The translations under genes and the position numbers were made by a program. A stretch of 64,000 bases of DNA, from the NCBI GenBank assembly GCA_011009095.1, contig VTPC01091220.1:186001-250000 (forward strand). The letters are read 5' to 3'. Position 1 is the first letter of the stretch, and each line of letters opens with the position of its first letter. Source of the DNA: Ignelater luminosus (taxonomy: Eukaryota > Arthropoda > Insecta > Coleoptera > Elateridae). Below, piece by piece: positions 1-11,389 of the stretch. The notes below the pieces were generated by a model. The model saw only the letters and a program-made list of their open reading frames with translations, was not told the DNA's origin and ran no database searches.

Positions 1-581
1 CTGCAATGGTTACCATATTTTCGCGGTACTTTGGGCATCTAAGAAACTCCATACAAAATGTTTTTTTTCTCAAATAGTTCACTTTTTATCTTCAAACATT
101 TCCAAAGATAAAACATTGAGTTACGAAGTTTTCTTCTCACCTTCCATCTTCTACGAACTTGAAAATTATTATTATAGCGGCTGTTTCAAGAATTAATACT
201 GTAGGTACTTTTATGTTCCAAAAACCTTGATAATAGCGTGGAAGTTTGCAAAGAAAGCTCTGATTCCATATTTCTAATATCATAACTCTTGTTCAGATCA
301 TTTCTGACTTCAACTTTGAAAGAGGAGATTACCTGTCTACTCCAAAGTTACTTTTCCTTTGTAATTTAAATTCTGTAGCTTGATTTCTACAATTTACTAG
401 AATATAGAACATAAATCTGGCCCTCTTTAACTTTCATGTGGTAGCTAAAAGTTTCTGAATCCGCAACAAGTATATAATCTGTTGTTGCCCGGTCATTAAA
501 AAGTCCAAAATATAAAAAGTTTGAAGCTTAAGCTGACGTTTATTCAATCAATATTGCCAAAAGTTATTTAAAAATGTTTTC
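1..581. other. unassigned AT-rich sequence
   Basis: No coding frame, RNA gene or repeat that I can name. Confidence 0.5.
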
Positions 582-755
582 TTATTATTGTAGTTCTTAC
601 CAGACGAACTCTAAAGCTTTAAATATGCCGGCGCATTTATCTGAATAAAGAGAAAAATCATCCGAAATATCAAGTTTTTATTTTACAATTTTTTGATTAA
701 GTTACAAGTTTTTAAAGCTTAAGACTTACAATACTGGACACTAGTTATGCGTAAA
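582..755 (+). repeat. diverged direct repeat, copy 1
   Basis: The segment contains TCTTACCAGACGAACT, AAAGCTTT, a TTTTATTTTAC block and a GGACACTAG block, in the same order as copy 2 at 1458-1700. The copies are about 75-80% alike by eye where they align, with a roughly 60-bp insertion in copy 2. The two flank the RT fossil at 915-1432. Confidence 0.65.
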
Positions 756-914
756 TTCTACATAATATGGGAAGTTACCTAAAAAGGAGATTTAAGGAAA
801 TTCAACAAAAAGAGGTTTATAACTCTACTGGGCTTATGACCAGAGCTGTTTTCAATAAAATAAAAGATTAAGTGATACCAAATTCTGAGCAAATCAAGCT
901 GGGCTTAGAGCTAA

Positions 915-1432
915 ACATTCGTCCACAGATAACATAAATATTTTGAGAATCCTGAGAAAACTGTGGAATGCCAGTAAGAGATGTAACATCATTTTCATTG
1001 ACTTTGAAGAAATACTCGACCGTGTCAACAGGGCACAAATGTGGAAAATTATACGTATGTATGGTATACTTGCAAAATATGCTAGCAGGTTGGTAAAATT
1101 ACTGGAACGAAGAAGTGACTAAATAGAGTGGCGTTAAACAAAGATGTCCAACCTGTTTTTAGTTATAATTAATTGGGCAATGAATAGAGTAGTGGACAAA
1201 AGAAGTGGAGTTACTTGAAGAGTATTTGACAGATTTGGAAATATTGAATGTGCAAATAATGTATGTCTATTAAAAGAAATAGAAACTCATATGAAGGAAA
1301 TCGAAAATTTACTTAAAGTAGCAGAACAAGTAGGTTTGGGCATAAATAAAAACAAATTCAAAGGTATGGAAGTAAATGTGGTAGAAAAGAAGAAACTTAT
1401 GTTAGAAAATGAAGAACTACAGACTATGCTAA
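915..1432 (+). pseudogene. non-LTR retrotransposon reverse transcriptase fossil
   Basis: Translation across stops and shifts gives recognisable RT blocks. IIFIDFEEILDRVNRAQMW corresponds to the catalytic FIDFxKAFDRVNR block, followed by a RMYGI-like segment. A later segment reads ECANNVCLLKE in place of the canonical FADDICLL, then VGLGINKNK. Both active-site Asp of the ADD box have become Asn. No intact frame remains. The clade cannot be fixed; an RTE/CR1-like insect element is plausible. Confidence 0.7.
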
Positions 1433-1457
1433 ATCGCCGATAACTTGAAACGGATCT

Positions 1458-1700
1458 TTATTATCGTAGCTCTTACCAGACGAACTTTAAAGCTTTGAAT
1501 AGGTAGGGACATCTATCTGAACAGAGAAATATTAAATCTTTATTTTACGATTTTCTGATTAGCTCGCCAAGTTACTTTACCTTGTTTGGTAAAGAGCTGC
1601 CTGTTGAAGAGGTGTCTGCAGTCCGGCATACTAATCAATTATAACGCTTAGTACTTACAAAGTGTGTGATTTACAGTATTAGACACTAGACGTACGTTAA
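1458..1700 (+). repeat. diverged direct repeat, copy 2
   Basis: This is the same orientation and block order as 582-755 (CTCTTACCAGACGAACT, AAAGCTTTGAAT, TCTTTATTTTACGATTTT, AGACACTAG). It lies directly after the RT fossil. It may be a second copy of a dispersed repeat or the other end of one composite element. Confidence 0.65.
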
Positions 1701-4290
1701 GAAAGACAAGGAAATTGTAGCAGCTAATCTTAAATATGTTATCTTAAGAGGTTGGCCAGTAACTTAGAAGATCTAAAAATCCTGGAAAAATTAAGGAATT
1801 GTCTTATGTAGTAGGTCAGGGAAAAGTAAAAAAAAATTCCAATAAAAACAACAAACTTAAGATTTCCAGGAAATCCATGATGTAGGATCTGTTACAACGT
1901 TTGCATGACCGTTTTTCACTTCTTTTTTGTTGTGTAACAGTGAATACGCCAGTAATATCAGACTTAAATTAGTCTTAGATAAGTGACTTTAAACCATTAA
2001 GATCAAGCTTTTTCTTCCTTCTCGAAGTTACTCTTGTTTTCCCTTCTTTCAATGTCTATCACACCATCTGAATCCAGGCCTGTTTGTTCTCCTTTGTTTC
2101 TCATGCTTTATTTCTCTGTATCGCTCTTTCTTCAAGTTCTCGTGTATAGTATCTCTGGACCGACTTTGCCATTTGGTAGTTTCTAACTTTTTCTCAAATT
2201 TTTTCAAGAGTCAGAGAAGATATTAATGAAAGATATAAATCAAAAGTTTCTGGCCTTACTTGTTTTATCTCATTATCGCTTTCATCTGACATAAATACCG
2301 TAGCTGTCGATTTTTTGATCTTTTTAAATATGGGAAATATTAGAATAAATCGTTGTGTATCTTAGAATAAGTCGTTGTGTATCTTAGAATAGTTTGTATT
2401 TATCAAGTTCGTGACTGTGGAACTTTTCTTAGAGATAGGCGAGAAAACCTGAAAAGGCAGGTAATTGAAATTCTTGATATTGCTGGGTACCCTGCTTTAA
2501 GCAGTTTAAAATCTTGAATCTTGAATCATTTCGTGCATCAGGCAAGATCTCTCTTTTCACCTTGCTTCATTATGTGTCCTTTGCAATGAAAATTCTTAGG
2601 TGAATTCCTCATTGTATCTTGGAAAAAAAAGATTACATCAAAGACTGATTTCTATTTTTCCATTCTTAAAAAACTAATTTTGAACACCTGAACCATTTTT
2701 CTCTTTTCTTATTGAAATGGACGTTCCATCAAAACTCCTATCATGAAGTCAACTCATTCCAAAAACAGATTATGCAAATTCTGTTTGACTATGCTTTATA
2801 TTCCTTAAGAAATGACTGCAAGAAGAAAAAAAAAATTAGTCGACTGACTACACTTCTTCCAATCACCTTACTAGTTGGAGCAAGTTACTTGCAGACCGTT
2901 AACATATTAAGGTAGATTCAATTTGGGAAACAACTCTTCGGTGAGGTACAAGCTAAACCTAAAAGTTAATATTGAACGAACTTTTGATGATTTGTTTTTT
3001 ACAGAATGCATCACTGCTACTTTTTCGTTGATGTGATACATGCAATGTAAATCAAATCTCCATAATTCTTTTAAGAGACTTTTCTCTGCCGAAGCATTTT
3101 TCATTTGTTCTATTTTCCTTTTTGAGTACTAAAGTTGGTTTACTTGTCTAAATATATCCCTTCTTTTTGGCTTGGTCTATTTTTCCATTTTCATCTTTCT
3201 TGCTGTTTTCAAGCTTTGAACTTTTGAGTCAAAATGCTAGCTTCTAGTATTTCTCATTGAAATGTTTTCGACTTTAAGCTTTAAAGCTATTTTTGGCATT
3301 GTAGAGAATATTTTGAACAATGCAGAAACTTACATGGGTACGATCTTAAAGTCAGATCTAAATAGATGTATTCTTGGATTTTTGAGTTTTTGGTTCATTT
3401 AGATTGTTTGGCATGACCAAACTACCTGAGCTAATCAAGCTTGTTGAGTACACCTTTTAAGCCAACAAAGTCACCTTTATTGTTACTAAAATTCTTAAAA
3501 TACTAAGAAATAGTAAGGATTACAGTTTGGATTTGAATATTTCTCAGTTTTTATTCAAATTTGGTTTACTATTTGATTTCAGTTAGTGGATAAGTTTACT
3601 TACTAAGTGAAGATTTATATATGCAGTTAGTGAAATCTGGTTGAATTACTTTGTTCGAGACAAAAGAACACAATATTCACAAAAGATGAAAAGAGTATTA
3701 ATTATTAAGCAAGTAAGTAAACACAATTATCATTAATACATAATGCAATGTTTTGTGTATAAAAGAAAATAAACACCCTGTAGACGACGAGCATGCATAG
3801 ATAAAGCAAAAGTTCAACGGGTGGCTCTCGTTTATTTATCGAACAGGTATTTGCGGAGAGAGACGTTCAGCATAAATAAGAAATAGATCGATTCAGAACA
3901 GATTGCTGTAAGGTAGTGCAAAGTTTCTTCATTATTGAAAGGCCACCTGTGTTACATCGATGTCTCCTCTACATTTTCTAGTTTCCTGAACTCCTCTGGG
4001 ACAGCCCTTCTTGTGCCAGGATGACTTCGCTTCTATAGAATTTTATAAAACTAGAAATTCTGTAAAAATGTAATTTAAATTCATTTGTTTCTGTTTTATT
4101 AAAAAGTAAATTGTTGTATGTTTTCATCATCGTTCTAATTTTATCTCTATACATAATTGCTAAACCCTCTCGTCAACCATTGTAAGGTAATTTGTAATTG
4201 TTAAACATGGACCTTTTTAAACAAAACCGAAAAAAGGAAACGAAAAAAAAGTCTAGTTAATAATGTGACGTAACATCAACCCTTAATTTA
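1701..4290. other. unassigned AT-rich non-coding sequence
   Basis: Only short chance frames (67 codons or fewer) occur here. No domain, splice-supported exon or recognisable repeat was found. A short motif ACACCCTG at 3773, common at transposon ends in insects, is the only hint of mobile DNA. Confidence 0.5.
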
Positions 4291-4610
4291 TTATTCAAAT
4301 TGCTTGGCCCTCCACAGGTTGTGTTCGGAAATTGCTATAGGAGCGTGAGGGTTTACACTGTTTGAAAGTAGGGTTGTGGGTGTTTCGGGTGGATTGGCGT
4401 CGGAGGGGCGGGGGGAGGAAAGGAGAGGTGAAACGTGATGGACTCGCGGGGAAATACGGTGCTGTAAATCACTGCCACTATCTGGATAACGCGCGTGCCA
4501 GCTTCTATCAGATGACCTGCTAGATCCCCCTTCGTGATGAATCAAACCCTCACATCAAAACCCCTTCCTCTTCGTGTGCCCCCGCTCACCCCCCTCTCTC
4601 ATTCGATATT
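4291..4610. promoter_or_regulatory. GC-rich island of unknown function
   Basis: This 320-bp patch is markedly richer in G and C than its surroundings, with GGCGTCGGAGGGGCGGGGGG and a C-rich stretch near 4560-4600. A minus-strand frame of 84 codons crosses it, but its composition (Ser, Pro, Arg, His) looks like what GC-rich DNA gives by chance. A promoter or CpG-type element is possible. I see no gene attached to it. Confidence 0.25.
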
Positions 4611-5332
4611 TCTTCTTTTAACCCTTCAAGTAAAATAGGTACATTATTGATGGTCGAGAGAATTTGAGAGATCGTAGTAAATTGATTTTTAATTATATAA
4701 ACAATTGTTAATTAAGGACGAAGTTGCTTTTACTTTGTTTTATAATTGTGTTATTTGATACCTTTTTGGTTATGATGTTAACTTATTTTGATTTTAATGT
4801 ATCTATTCGCATTATCGAATTAACAAGAAATGCTATTTAGTATTTTGTAGGTGAGGAGCTTTATGTTTGGGGGTTTCATACTCGAGATGCACAGAATGTG
4901 GTTCAAATTTTATGGCACATATTTGATCATATTGCTGTTTTATGTTTTTCGTGTCAGACAGATAGATAAGATAAGAATTAACTGTAGCATTAAATTTCTT
5001 TTTCTTTCTACTTATCAACTTTTAATCTAAAATTTCTTGAACTAAATTACTTTGGTAATTTAAGGGAACAGATGAAAAATTAGTAATAGCATGTTCATGT
5101 TTATTGTTGGAGATACTTAAGCGCCTCTTTGGAAAAATAATCTATAGGAAATTATAATTATAAAGAATTTTTTTCTTAATAAACTTATTTGACGAAAGAG
5201 TTTGATTGCTATTTGTTAGATTTCAAAATGGACTATAGCGGTTTATGTTTTTTGTATCAGAAATGATTTTGGCTAAAAGAATAACTGTATGTAAAACCAT
5301 CTAAATATGTAGTATCCATAGCAATATGTATA
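4611..5332. other. unassigned AT-rich sequence left of the mariner element
   Basis: No supported gene or repeat. Confidence 0.5.
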
Positions 5333-5334
5333 TA

Positions 5335-5365
5335 AAGGGTTTTCCAATAAGAGGTGTTATTTTGA
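5335..5365 (+). repeat. left terminal inverted repeat of the DD41D mariner element
   Basis: This 31-bp sequence begins AAGGGTTTTCC and ends TTATTTTGA. It matches the reverse complement of 6613-6643 at every position. The flanking base pair on the outside is TA. Confidence 0.92.
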
Positions 5366-5439
5366 TATTCAAAGAAAAGTGCCATTTTTTAATATAAATG
5401 ATCGGATGTTTATTTCATTATAAAGAGGAAGGTATGCCG

Positions 5440-6529
5440 TTAATAGTGGAAAATAACATCAGGCAAATGACCACCACGACCACGCTTACAGGACAATATC
5501 CTTTTCATGAAATTTTCCATAACCAAATCGCAAAGTGGCTGCCCTATGTCCTCGATAGCCTCACGAATTCCATCTTTGAGGTCTTGAATCGACGCTGGGC
5601 TGTTGGCGTAGACCTTCTCTTTCACGTGGCCCCAAAGAAAGAAGTCGCAAGGTGTTAAATCACAAGATCTCGGTGGCCAATTGTGATCACCTCTTCGAGA
5701 GATAACACGGTCCGGAAACTTTTTCCGTAAAAGATCAATGGTTTCGTTGCTTGTGTGGCACGTAGCGCCGTCTTGTTGAAAGTAAACGTTGTCCAGATCA
5801 ATACCATCCAATTCCGGCCATAAAAAATCGTTAATCATCTCTCGATAGCGCAATCCAGTCACCGTAACTGTTGCTCCAGCCTCATTTTCGAAAAAGTAAG
5901 GTCCAATGACTCCGCCGGACCATAAACCGCACCAAACAGTCACACGTTGAGGATAGAGAGACTTTTCAACAATAACTCTTGGATTTTCTGAGCCCCAGAT
6001 CCGACAATTTTGCTTGTTGACGAAGCCACCGAGGTGGAAATGGGCCTCATCACTCAAGATGATTTTTCGATATTTCGAATTCTGGATCATTTTCATGCAT
6101 TTCAACGACCCAATCAGCAAAGACACGACGTTGTTGATGATCGGCCGGCTTGAGTTCTTGTGTTAACTGGACTTTATAAGCCTTAAGACCCAAATCTTTA
6201 TGCAAAATACGGTGTAATGACGTTTGTGGAATGGCTAATTCCAAAGAACGACGAGGAATGGACAAACCTGGGTTTTCTTTAACACTTTCGGCTACAACAG
6301 CAATATTCTCGGCTGTTCTTGAGCGACGTGCACGGGTTTTATTCTTCACATCACTAACTTGTCCCAAGAGCTCGAATTTTTTCACCAATTTCTGTATTGC
6401 GGTCCGACAAGGTGCTTCACGGTGACCCAAAAATGTTCGAGTTTTACGAACCGTCTCTGCCAAATTTTCACCATTTTTATAGTGAATTTTAATAATTTCA
6501 ATGCGTTGTTGAAGCGTGTATCGTTCCAT
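5440..6529 (-). pseudogene. Tc1/mariner-superfamily transposase (DD41D), broken by one frameshift
   Basis: A cut-and-paste DDE transposase that would bind its terminal repeats and insert at TA. The N-terminal part (159 codons, ATG at 6527-6529) begins MERYTLQQRIEIIKIHY and carries helix-turn-helix-like sequence including RRSLELAIPQTSLHRILHKDL. The catalytic part is in another frame and holds SDEAHF (first Asp), FQQDGATCHT (second Asp) and CDLTPCDFFLWG (third Asp). I count 41 residues between the second and third Asp. All three catalytic Asp are present. The frames overlap at 6050-6126, and the phase change falls at about 6070-6080, after HENDPEF. The two parts add up to roughly 350 residues, normal for the family. 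The copy is non-functional unless the shift is a sequencing error. Confidence 0.9.
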
Positions 6530-6612
6530 ATTTATTAATGGCGTAGTTTCTACTTGTCAAATGTCAAAAAATGATAGCTTCAAAAGTGACATCTACCGAA
6601 ATAGCGGGCTAT

Positions 6613-6643
6613 TCAAAATAACACCTCTTATTGGAAAACCCTT
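6613..6643 (-). repeat. right terminal inverted repeat of the DD41D mariner element
   Basis: This is the perfect reverse-complement partner of 5335-5365. The similarity stops right after 31 bp, which marks the inner boundary. TA follows on the outside. Confidence 0.92.
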
Positions 6644-6645
6644 TA

Positions 6646-7287
6646 TATATTATTTAATAGAAAAAGTTATAGCCAAATTTCAAAATTGAAAATTACCGTT
6701 TTTTCTGAGTTTATTTCGAACAAATGAAGGCATGTCAAATTTGTTTTTCTTGGTGGGCTTAAAACTTGATTAACCCTGTATGTTTAAAAGAAACTTTAAA
6801 CACAAATTTAATTTTGCCTACATTTCTCTTAATTCGTATTAAACGGAATTTAAATAAATGCGAAACAGCTAAATTACAGTATGCCACAGCCACAACACCA
6901 GAATTCTTTAGAATACACTCGTCATTCTCTCGACGCACACCTGTTTAATACAACATTTAAATAATTGAGTGGGCAATCTATTGCTGAATTAATGAGTTGG
7001 CGCTTTGAAATTTCTAGTTGAATTTTACATGCAGGTAGTATGTGAATGAACGATTCAATAAACAATTTTGTAGTTTCAAATTAAAATCGTGTTTGCTTTT
7101 ACAGAACCCTTTTTCCTGCACCTATGTATACATAATAAAATGTACTGGTAGTATAGGAATTATGTAAATTTTAAAGCTTTCCTTTTACTTTTCAGTTTTC
7201 TATAGTTGAGTATAATAGAAAATAATAATTTTAGCGAAAATAAATTTCCTATACAGCAATAATTTTATTTGTTACATTTTTTACGCC
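6646..7287. other. unassigned sequence right of the mariner element
   Basis: No coding signal. The phrase TTAACCCTGTATG at about 6771 resembles sequences near insect transposon ends but has no partner I can find. Confidence 0.4.
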
Positions 7288-7430
7288 TTCTAATTTATGG
7301 CAAACCGAAAATGACCTGTCTGTGCAAATGATTCATCGATAATTAACTGCGCATTTTCTCATCAATTGGAGGAACGAAGAAAATTTAATATCTCGCTTAA
7401 ATATCAAAATAAGCAAAAACCAGAAATATT
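7288..7430 (+). repeat. paired non-coding repeat, copy A
   Basis: About 140 bp resemble 8824-8970 in the same orientation. The core TGCAAATGATTCATCGATAA and the following TTAACTGCGCAT are conserved with 3 differences in 32 bp. Flanking blocks TTCTAATTTAT, TCAATTGGA and CAAAATAAGCAAAA are also shared. No open frame crosses it. Confidence 0.75.
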
Positions 7431-8823
7431 AAAAGTCGTGCTTCCAAAGTACTAAAAAAGAAATAAAAAGGTGGCCAAAGGAAATTAGAGAGGTTTAAAT
7501 CTCAACAATCACTATCGAGATAAAACATTAAGGTAGAGTAACACTAGAAAAGAGGATTTTATTTGCCCCTTAAAATTAAATATTACAAAGAAAAATATTT
7601 GAAAACATGAAGTGAAGATGTTAAATTAGAAAACGAAGAAAAGCATCCCGAAATTAACATAGCTATTTCAGAGTATCTCAAAGTGGATAGTTACGTTTCA
7701 TAAATGTATTCACATCACTAATAAAATTGTAAATTGCCCTCGTTACTAGTAACTTTAACAAGCAATCCGAATCGTTATGTATGTACAGAAGCCAAATGTC
7801 AAGTGGAAAGACTCGATAACAAATGGGAAACTCAACTCGTGATACCAACAGATGAAAATGCTGTGAAATATGACGACTCCTATCTCCTGCTGTCACTCGA
7901 CTAGTATGTTTTGCCCGTTTCAGAATTTGCATTCTATATAGGACTTGTAGATCGTATTTTACCGCATACTGCGCTATTCTGTTGCCGCTCTTGTATGTTG
8001 TATGCATAATAATGTTAGAACATGCATACGCCGAAAAGTTTACTGCGAAATCGAAAAGTTTCACTTTGACAACAGTTGGTTTTAACACCCATTCATCCCG
8101 GATCAGTATTTAAACATGAAAATATCACATCCACTACATTTTAATACGTGTAGGATTCTTTGACCTTCATTCCCTGTGACGAATTTTCCCGATAGTATTA
8201 TCACAACAGTTGGAATTTATAAAATCGAGAAAATGGAGGAAAATCCGTTCTCTTTTATTGTAGGTCGATAATTTATAAGGCTTTGAGTAACAACAGGATA
8301 ATAAATCATTTGGTAATATTGGGGTAGCTCTCTCTTATTTGCATCAAGTCAAAATAAATCAGTTATTTGGAAAATTACTAATAATAATACGAACACGTAA
8401 CTACCACAAATATCAGAATGTCAACGCCATTCATACCGTGTTTAAATTTCCATTTTTGTTTCTTTAATTTGACTTTTTTATGTTATTATTATGGTAATGG
8501 AATCTATTAAGAAAGCTCTATCGAATTAGTAGAAACTAGATTTATTGTGTATCGTACTGCGAGGAGAGATTAAACGCAAAAGGACTATATTTAAGATTTT
8601 ATCAAAGCGTTTTATCTTTGAAATATAATGTTAGAACTAACTATAAGAATTGTTTATGGTGTACATAATTAAAACGGTTAAGAAAAAGGTTTACAGTTAT
8701 TAGAATAATTTTATTTACAACTTGTTTGTTTATAAATATGCTACTTACATTAATTCTTGTTGAATTTCTTCGTTTTTATGTTATATTATCGATTGATCAC
8801 CTTTGCTAATAAAAACTTACACT
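7431..8823. other. unassigned sequence between the paired repeats
   Basis: A minus-strand open frame of 136 codons (7678-8088) is the longest here. It shows no motif, ends in no splice-like context and has no recognisable family, so I do not call it a gene. Confidence 0.45.
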
Positions 8824-8970
8824 TTCTAATTTATAGTAAAAAAAGATGACCCATTTATGCAAATTATTTATCGATGATTAACTGCGCATGTTTATGGTCA
8901 ATTGGAAACATAGAGAAAACGCTTTAATCTTTACCCTGAATCTCAAAACAAGCAAAAGTAAAGAATATTT
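8824..8970 (+). repeat. paired non-coding repeat, copy B
   Basis: This is the second copy of the repeat at 7288-7430, about 1.5 kb downstream. The core reads TGCAAATTATTTATCGATGA followed by TTAACTGCGCAT. Block order is preserved and the spacing is almost the same. Confidence 0.75.
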
Positions 8971-9179
8971 CCTAAAAATTAATATAATAAAATGCACGGA
9001 ATAAAATAATAGGTCATTTCTTCTCCTAATTGTGCGATTATTCTATCTAGTTAACTGTAAATTGTGTGCGTGCGAAATTCGAGATATTGTGTTTTCTTCC
9101 CAAAAACGTTTGCATTCTTTGAAGTCGAAGTTCATAAGTATTTCTATTTCTCTGATTCCACCCCTTCGGCTTGCGACGG

Positions 9180-9440
9180 AATTGAAATGTTTCAGTTGGC
9201 AGCAGTTTCGGTAGTGACAAGTAGTTGGTGGTGGTAGCATGTTATGTTGCTCAGTGAGTGCTGAAGTTGACTTAGTGACTGTGGTGGAGTAGAACCTGTG
9301 ATGATGGTCGTGATGACTGTTGTGCGTCAAGTACAATCGTTGTTTGCTCATCAGTCAATTAATTGATCAACTTTTGTAGAATGAGTTGGTAGATTGTTGA
9401 TGTGGCGGCACTGAATGTTAGAACGATAATCTTTGAAATT
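9180..9440 (+). repeat. GTG/GTT-rich degenerate patch, left of a non-LTR element
   Basis: The patch is full of GTGGTGGTAG, GTGACTGTGGTGGAG and GATGATGGTCGTGATGACTG-like runs. This imperfect trinucleotide character recurs at 11390-11700 on the other side of the non-LTR fossil. Confidence 0.45.
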
Positions 9441-11110
9441 GTTGATGTTAGGTTCTAGATGATTGTATTGCGTGCTCTTCTCAGTACCCTAGTTCTAGTT
9501 GAAGTCAGTTGGTCAGTTTGGTTGCCTATGTCTATGGACGTCTGTCGGGCAGCGCTGAGGAAAATGGAATATCTGCTTCTATTTCTAACAAATTTCACCA
9601 CATCTCCTATTCTGCATTCTTCTTCTATCCTCGTGTTTCTGACTCTGACTCTTAACGTTCTGCCTGCTCTCAATGTCTTCATTTTGGTCGTTTTCATTAT
9701 CTGTTTGGTCTTCTTTGTTTTACTTCTCGTTTTCGCTTCACAGATTAGAATATTTTATAAATTCGGGTCATATATTTGTTCCGCCATATTATATCCTTTA
9801 GCTATCCTAATATCATAGCTATCTTAAGGGTTCGACTTCATACATCTTCTGTCACATCTCTATTGCTTGTTATGTTGACCCCTAAGTACTTGAAACTTTT
9901 TACTTGATCGATTATTTTTTCGTCTACCATTAATTTGTATCTGATTGGGTCCTTGGCAAAGACCATTGTTTTGGTTTTTTTACAGATATTTTCATATTGT
10001 ATTGTTTGGCGGTTCTGTTTAATCTAAAAAGCATTCTTTGTAGATTATCTCCACTATTAGAGTCACGTCTTCAGCAAAGGATATTATTTGGTTCATCGTG
10101 TTTCTTATTTTGTATCCGATGCCTCAGTTCTTCATATCTGTGATTATGTCGTCTTTGAAATAATACTGGGCTCAGACTATCCCCTTGTCGTATCTCTTCT
10201 GTTATTTGGTTGCTTGCTCTTTTAAGTTCAATTCTTCTGTTATTTCAGTTATTGCTTTATCTATTCTTTGTCTTTTTAATATTTCTATTACATGCCCTAA
10301 TTTAACACGGTCGAATGCTTGTGTAAAGTCCACAAAGCATGTAAAACAGCGGCTTGTTGAATTCAATCGTTTTTTCTATTAGTTGTCTAAGGATAAATAT
10401 GCTGTCTGTGGTGGAGTGGTTATTGCAAAATCCCTGTCGTTCTTCACAGAAACCTAGGGTTTCTACTATTCGTTGTGACAGTATTTTTGTTAATAGTTGC
10501 ATAGCAGACTAATCTCTCTGGAGTTGGTTAGGTCTGTTTTCTTTCCTCTTTTAAGTATGGGAATCGCTATACTTTTTCTCCATTCAATTGATACTGTTGC
10601 TGTCTTGAAGATCTTCTAAAATAAGGTGGTTCTTTCATTGATTAGGTCCGTGGGTCCTTATTTAATCATTTCATTGTTAATGCTATCAATACCTGGGGCC
10701 TTTCTATTTTTTAGTTTCTTGATTGTTTGCTCCACTTGTTGTTGGTTAAGTGTAGTTCTGTTTCTTTGTGTCCGTCGGTATTGTTATCCTCTGTTGTTTG
10801 TTGATAACGATTTTTGAAATGGCAAACCCATTGTTTTATGTCTATTGGGTTTAGTTGGATGTATTCGTTAATGGGTTTTTTCTGTTTCTAAGCATGTTCT
10901 ATATCTTTCGTTTAACACCATAAAGATCGTGTTTCATATCTTTGGTATAACGTTCCCAGTCTTCCTTTTTTAGCATTTGTATTTGGTTGTTTATTCGATT
11001 TTGACCTCTTTATATTGTTCATATTGGCTTGGAGTTCGTTGTTGTCCATATGTCCTATACACTTCCTGATTTTCGTTTGTTAAGGTTTTAACTTTATCTG
11101 TGACCATGGT
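9441..11110 (-). pseudogene. non-LTR retrotransposon RT fossil, 5'-truncated
   Basis: Read right to left on the minus strand: a pre-RT segment (about 10780-10900) with INEYIQLNPIDI; an RT block at 10302-10502 reading EERQGFCNNHSTTDSIFILR then EFNKPL; an active-site block at about 10070-10090 reading QIISFAEDVTL, where FADD has become FAED; a palm/thumb block at about 9870-9970 with KTMVFAKDPIRYKLMVDEKI; and a C-terminal segment at 9455-9697 including ECRIGDVVKFVRNR. Many stops and shifts separate these. The order matches one APE-type non-LTR element. The endonuclease is missing. Confidence 0.8.
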
Positions 11111-11389
11111 TTTGTGTCAAATTTAACAAATAAAAAATTTTACTGGGCGACATAATAATCTCTGCAAATTGCAAACAGTTCATATGTTAAAGAATGCTGG
11201 ACACCAACTACTGAAACGGCAGCAGCTAATCAGTGTCAATTAACAACTGAAGATGTGCTTTGCTACTGTAAAACTATAGGAAATAATTGATAAAACGACG
11301 TGTTAACCACACAGGAAGCAAAAGTTTTCTAATGGGAATTGCTATTGTTTGTTTGTTATTTACCGTTAATGCGGCTTTAGAAACCGTAG

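Larger units (their letters stand above)
5333..6645 (-). mobile_element. DD41D mariner-like DNA transposon, nearly complete
   Basis: The element runs from 5335 to 6643 (1309 bp) and is flanked by TA dinucleotides at 5333-5334 and 6644-6645, the target duplication of the Tc1/mariner superfamily. The 31-bp terminal inverted repeats, beginning AAGGGTTTTCC, are perfect between the two ends. It contains one transposase frame on the minus strand with a single frameshift. Identical inverted repeats and an otherwise open frame indicate recent activity compared with the other, far more decayed elements in the window. Confidence 0.93.

Noticed and set aside
4291..4545. 84-codon minus-strand frame in the GC-rich patch at 4.3 kb
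   Set aside because: Ser/Pro/Arg/His composition follows from GC-rich DNA; no splice signals or family match. Kept only as a GC island.
7678..8088. 136-codon minus-strand open frame
   Set aside because: No motif, no homology recognised, no splice context; a frame of this length is possible by chance in a 64-kb window.
9459..9818. 119-codon plus-strand frame rich in Leu, Val and Phe
   Set aside because: It is the antisense of the retrotransposon C-terminus, which explains the hydrophobic pattern.
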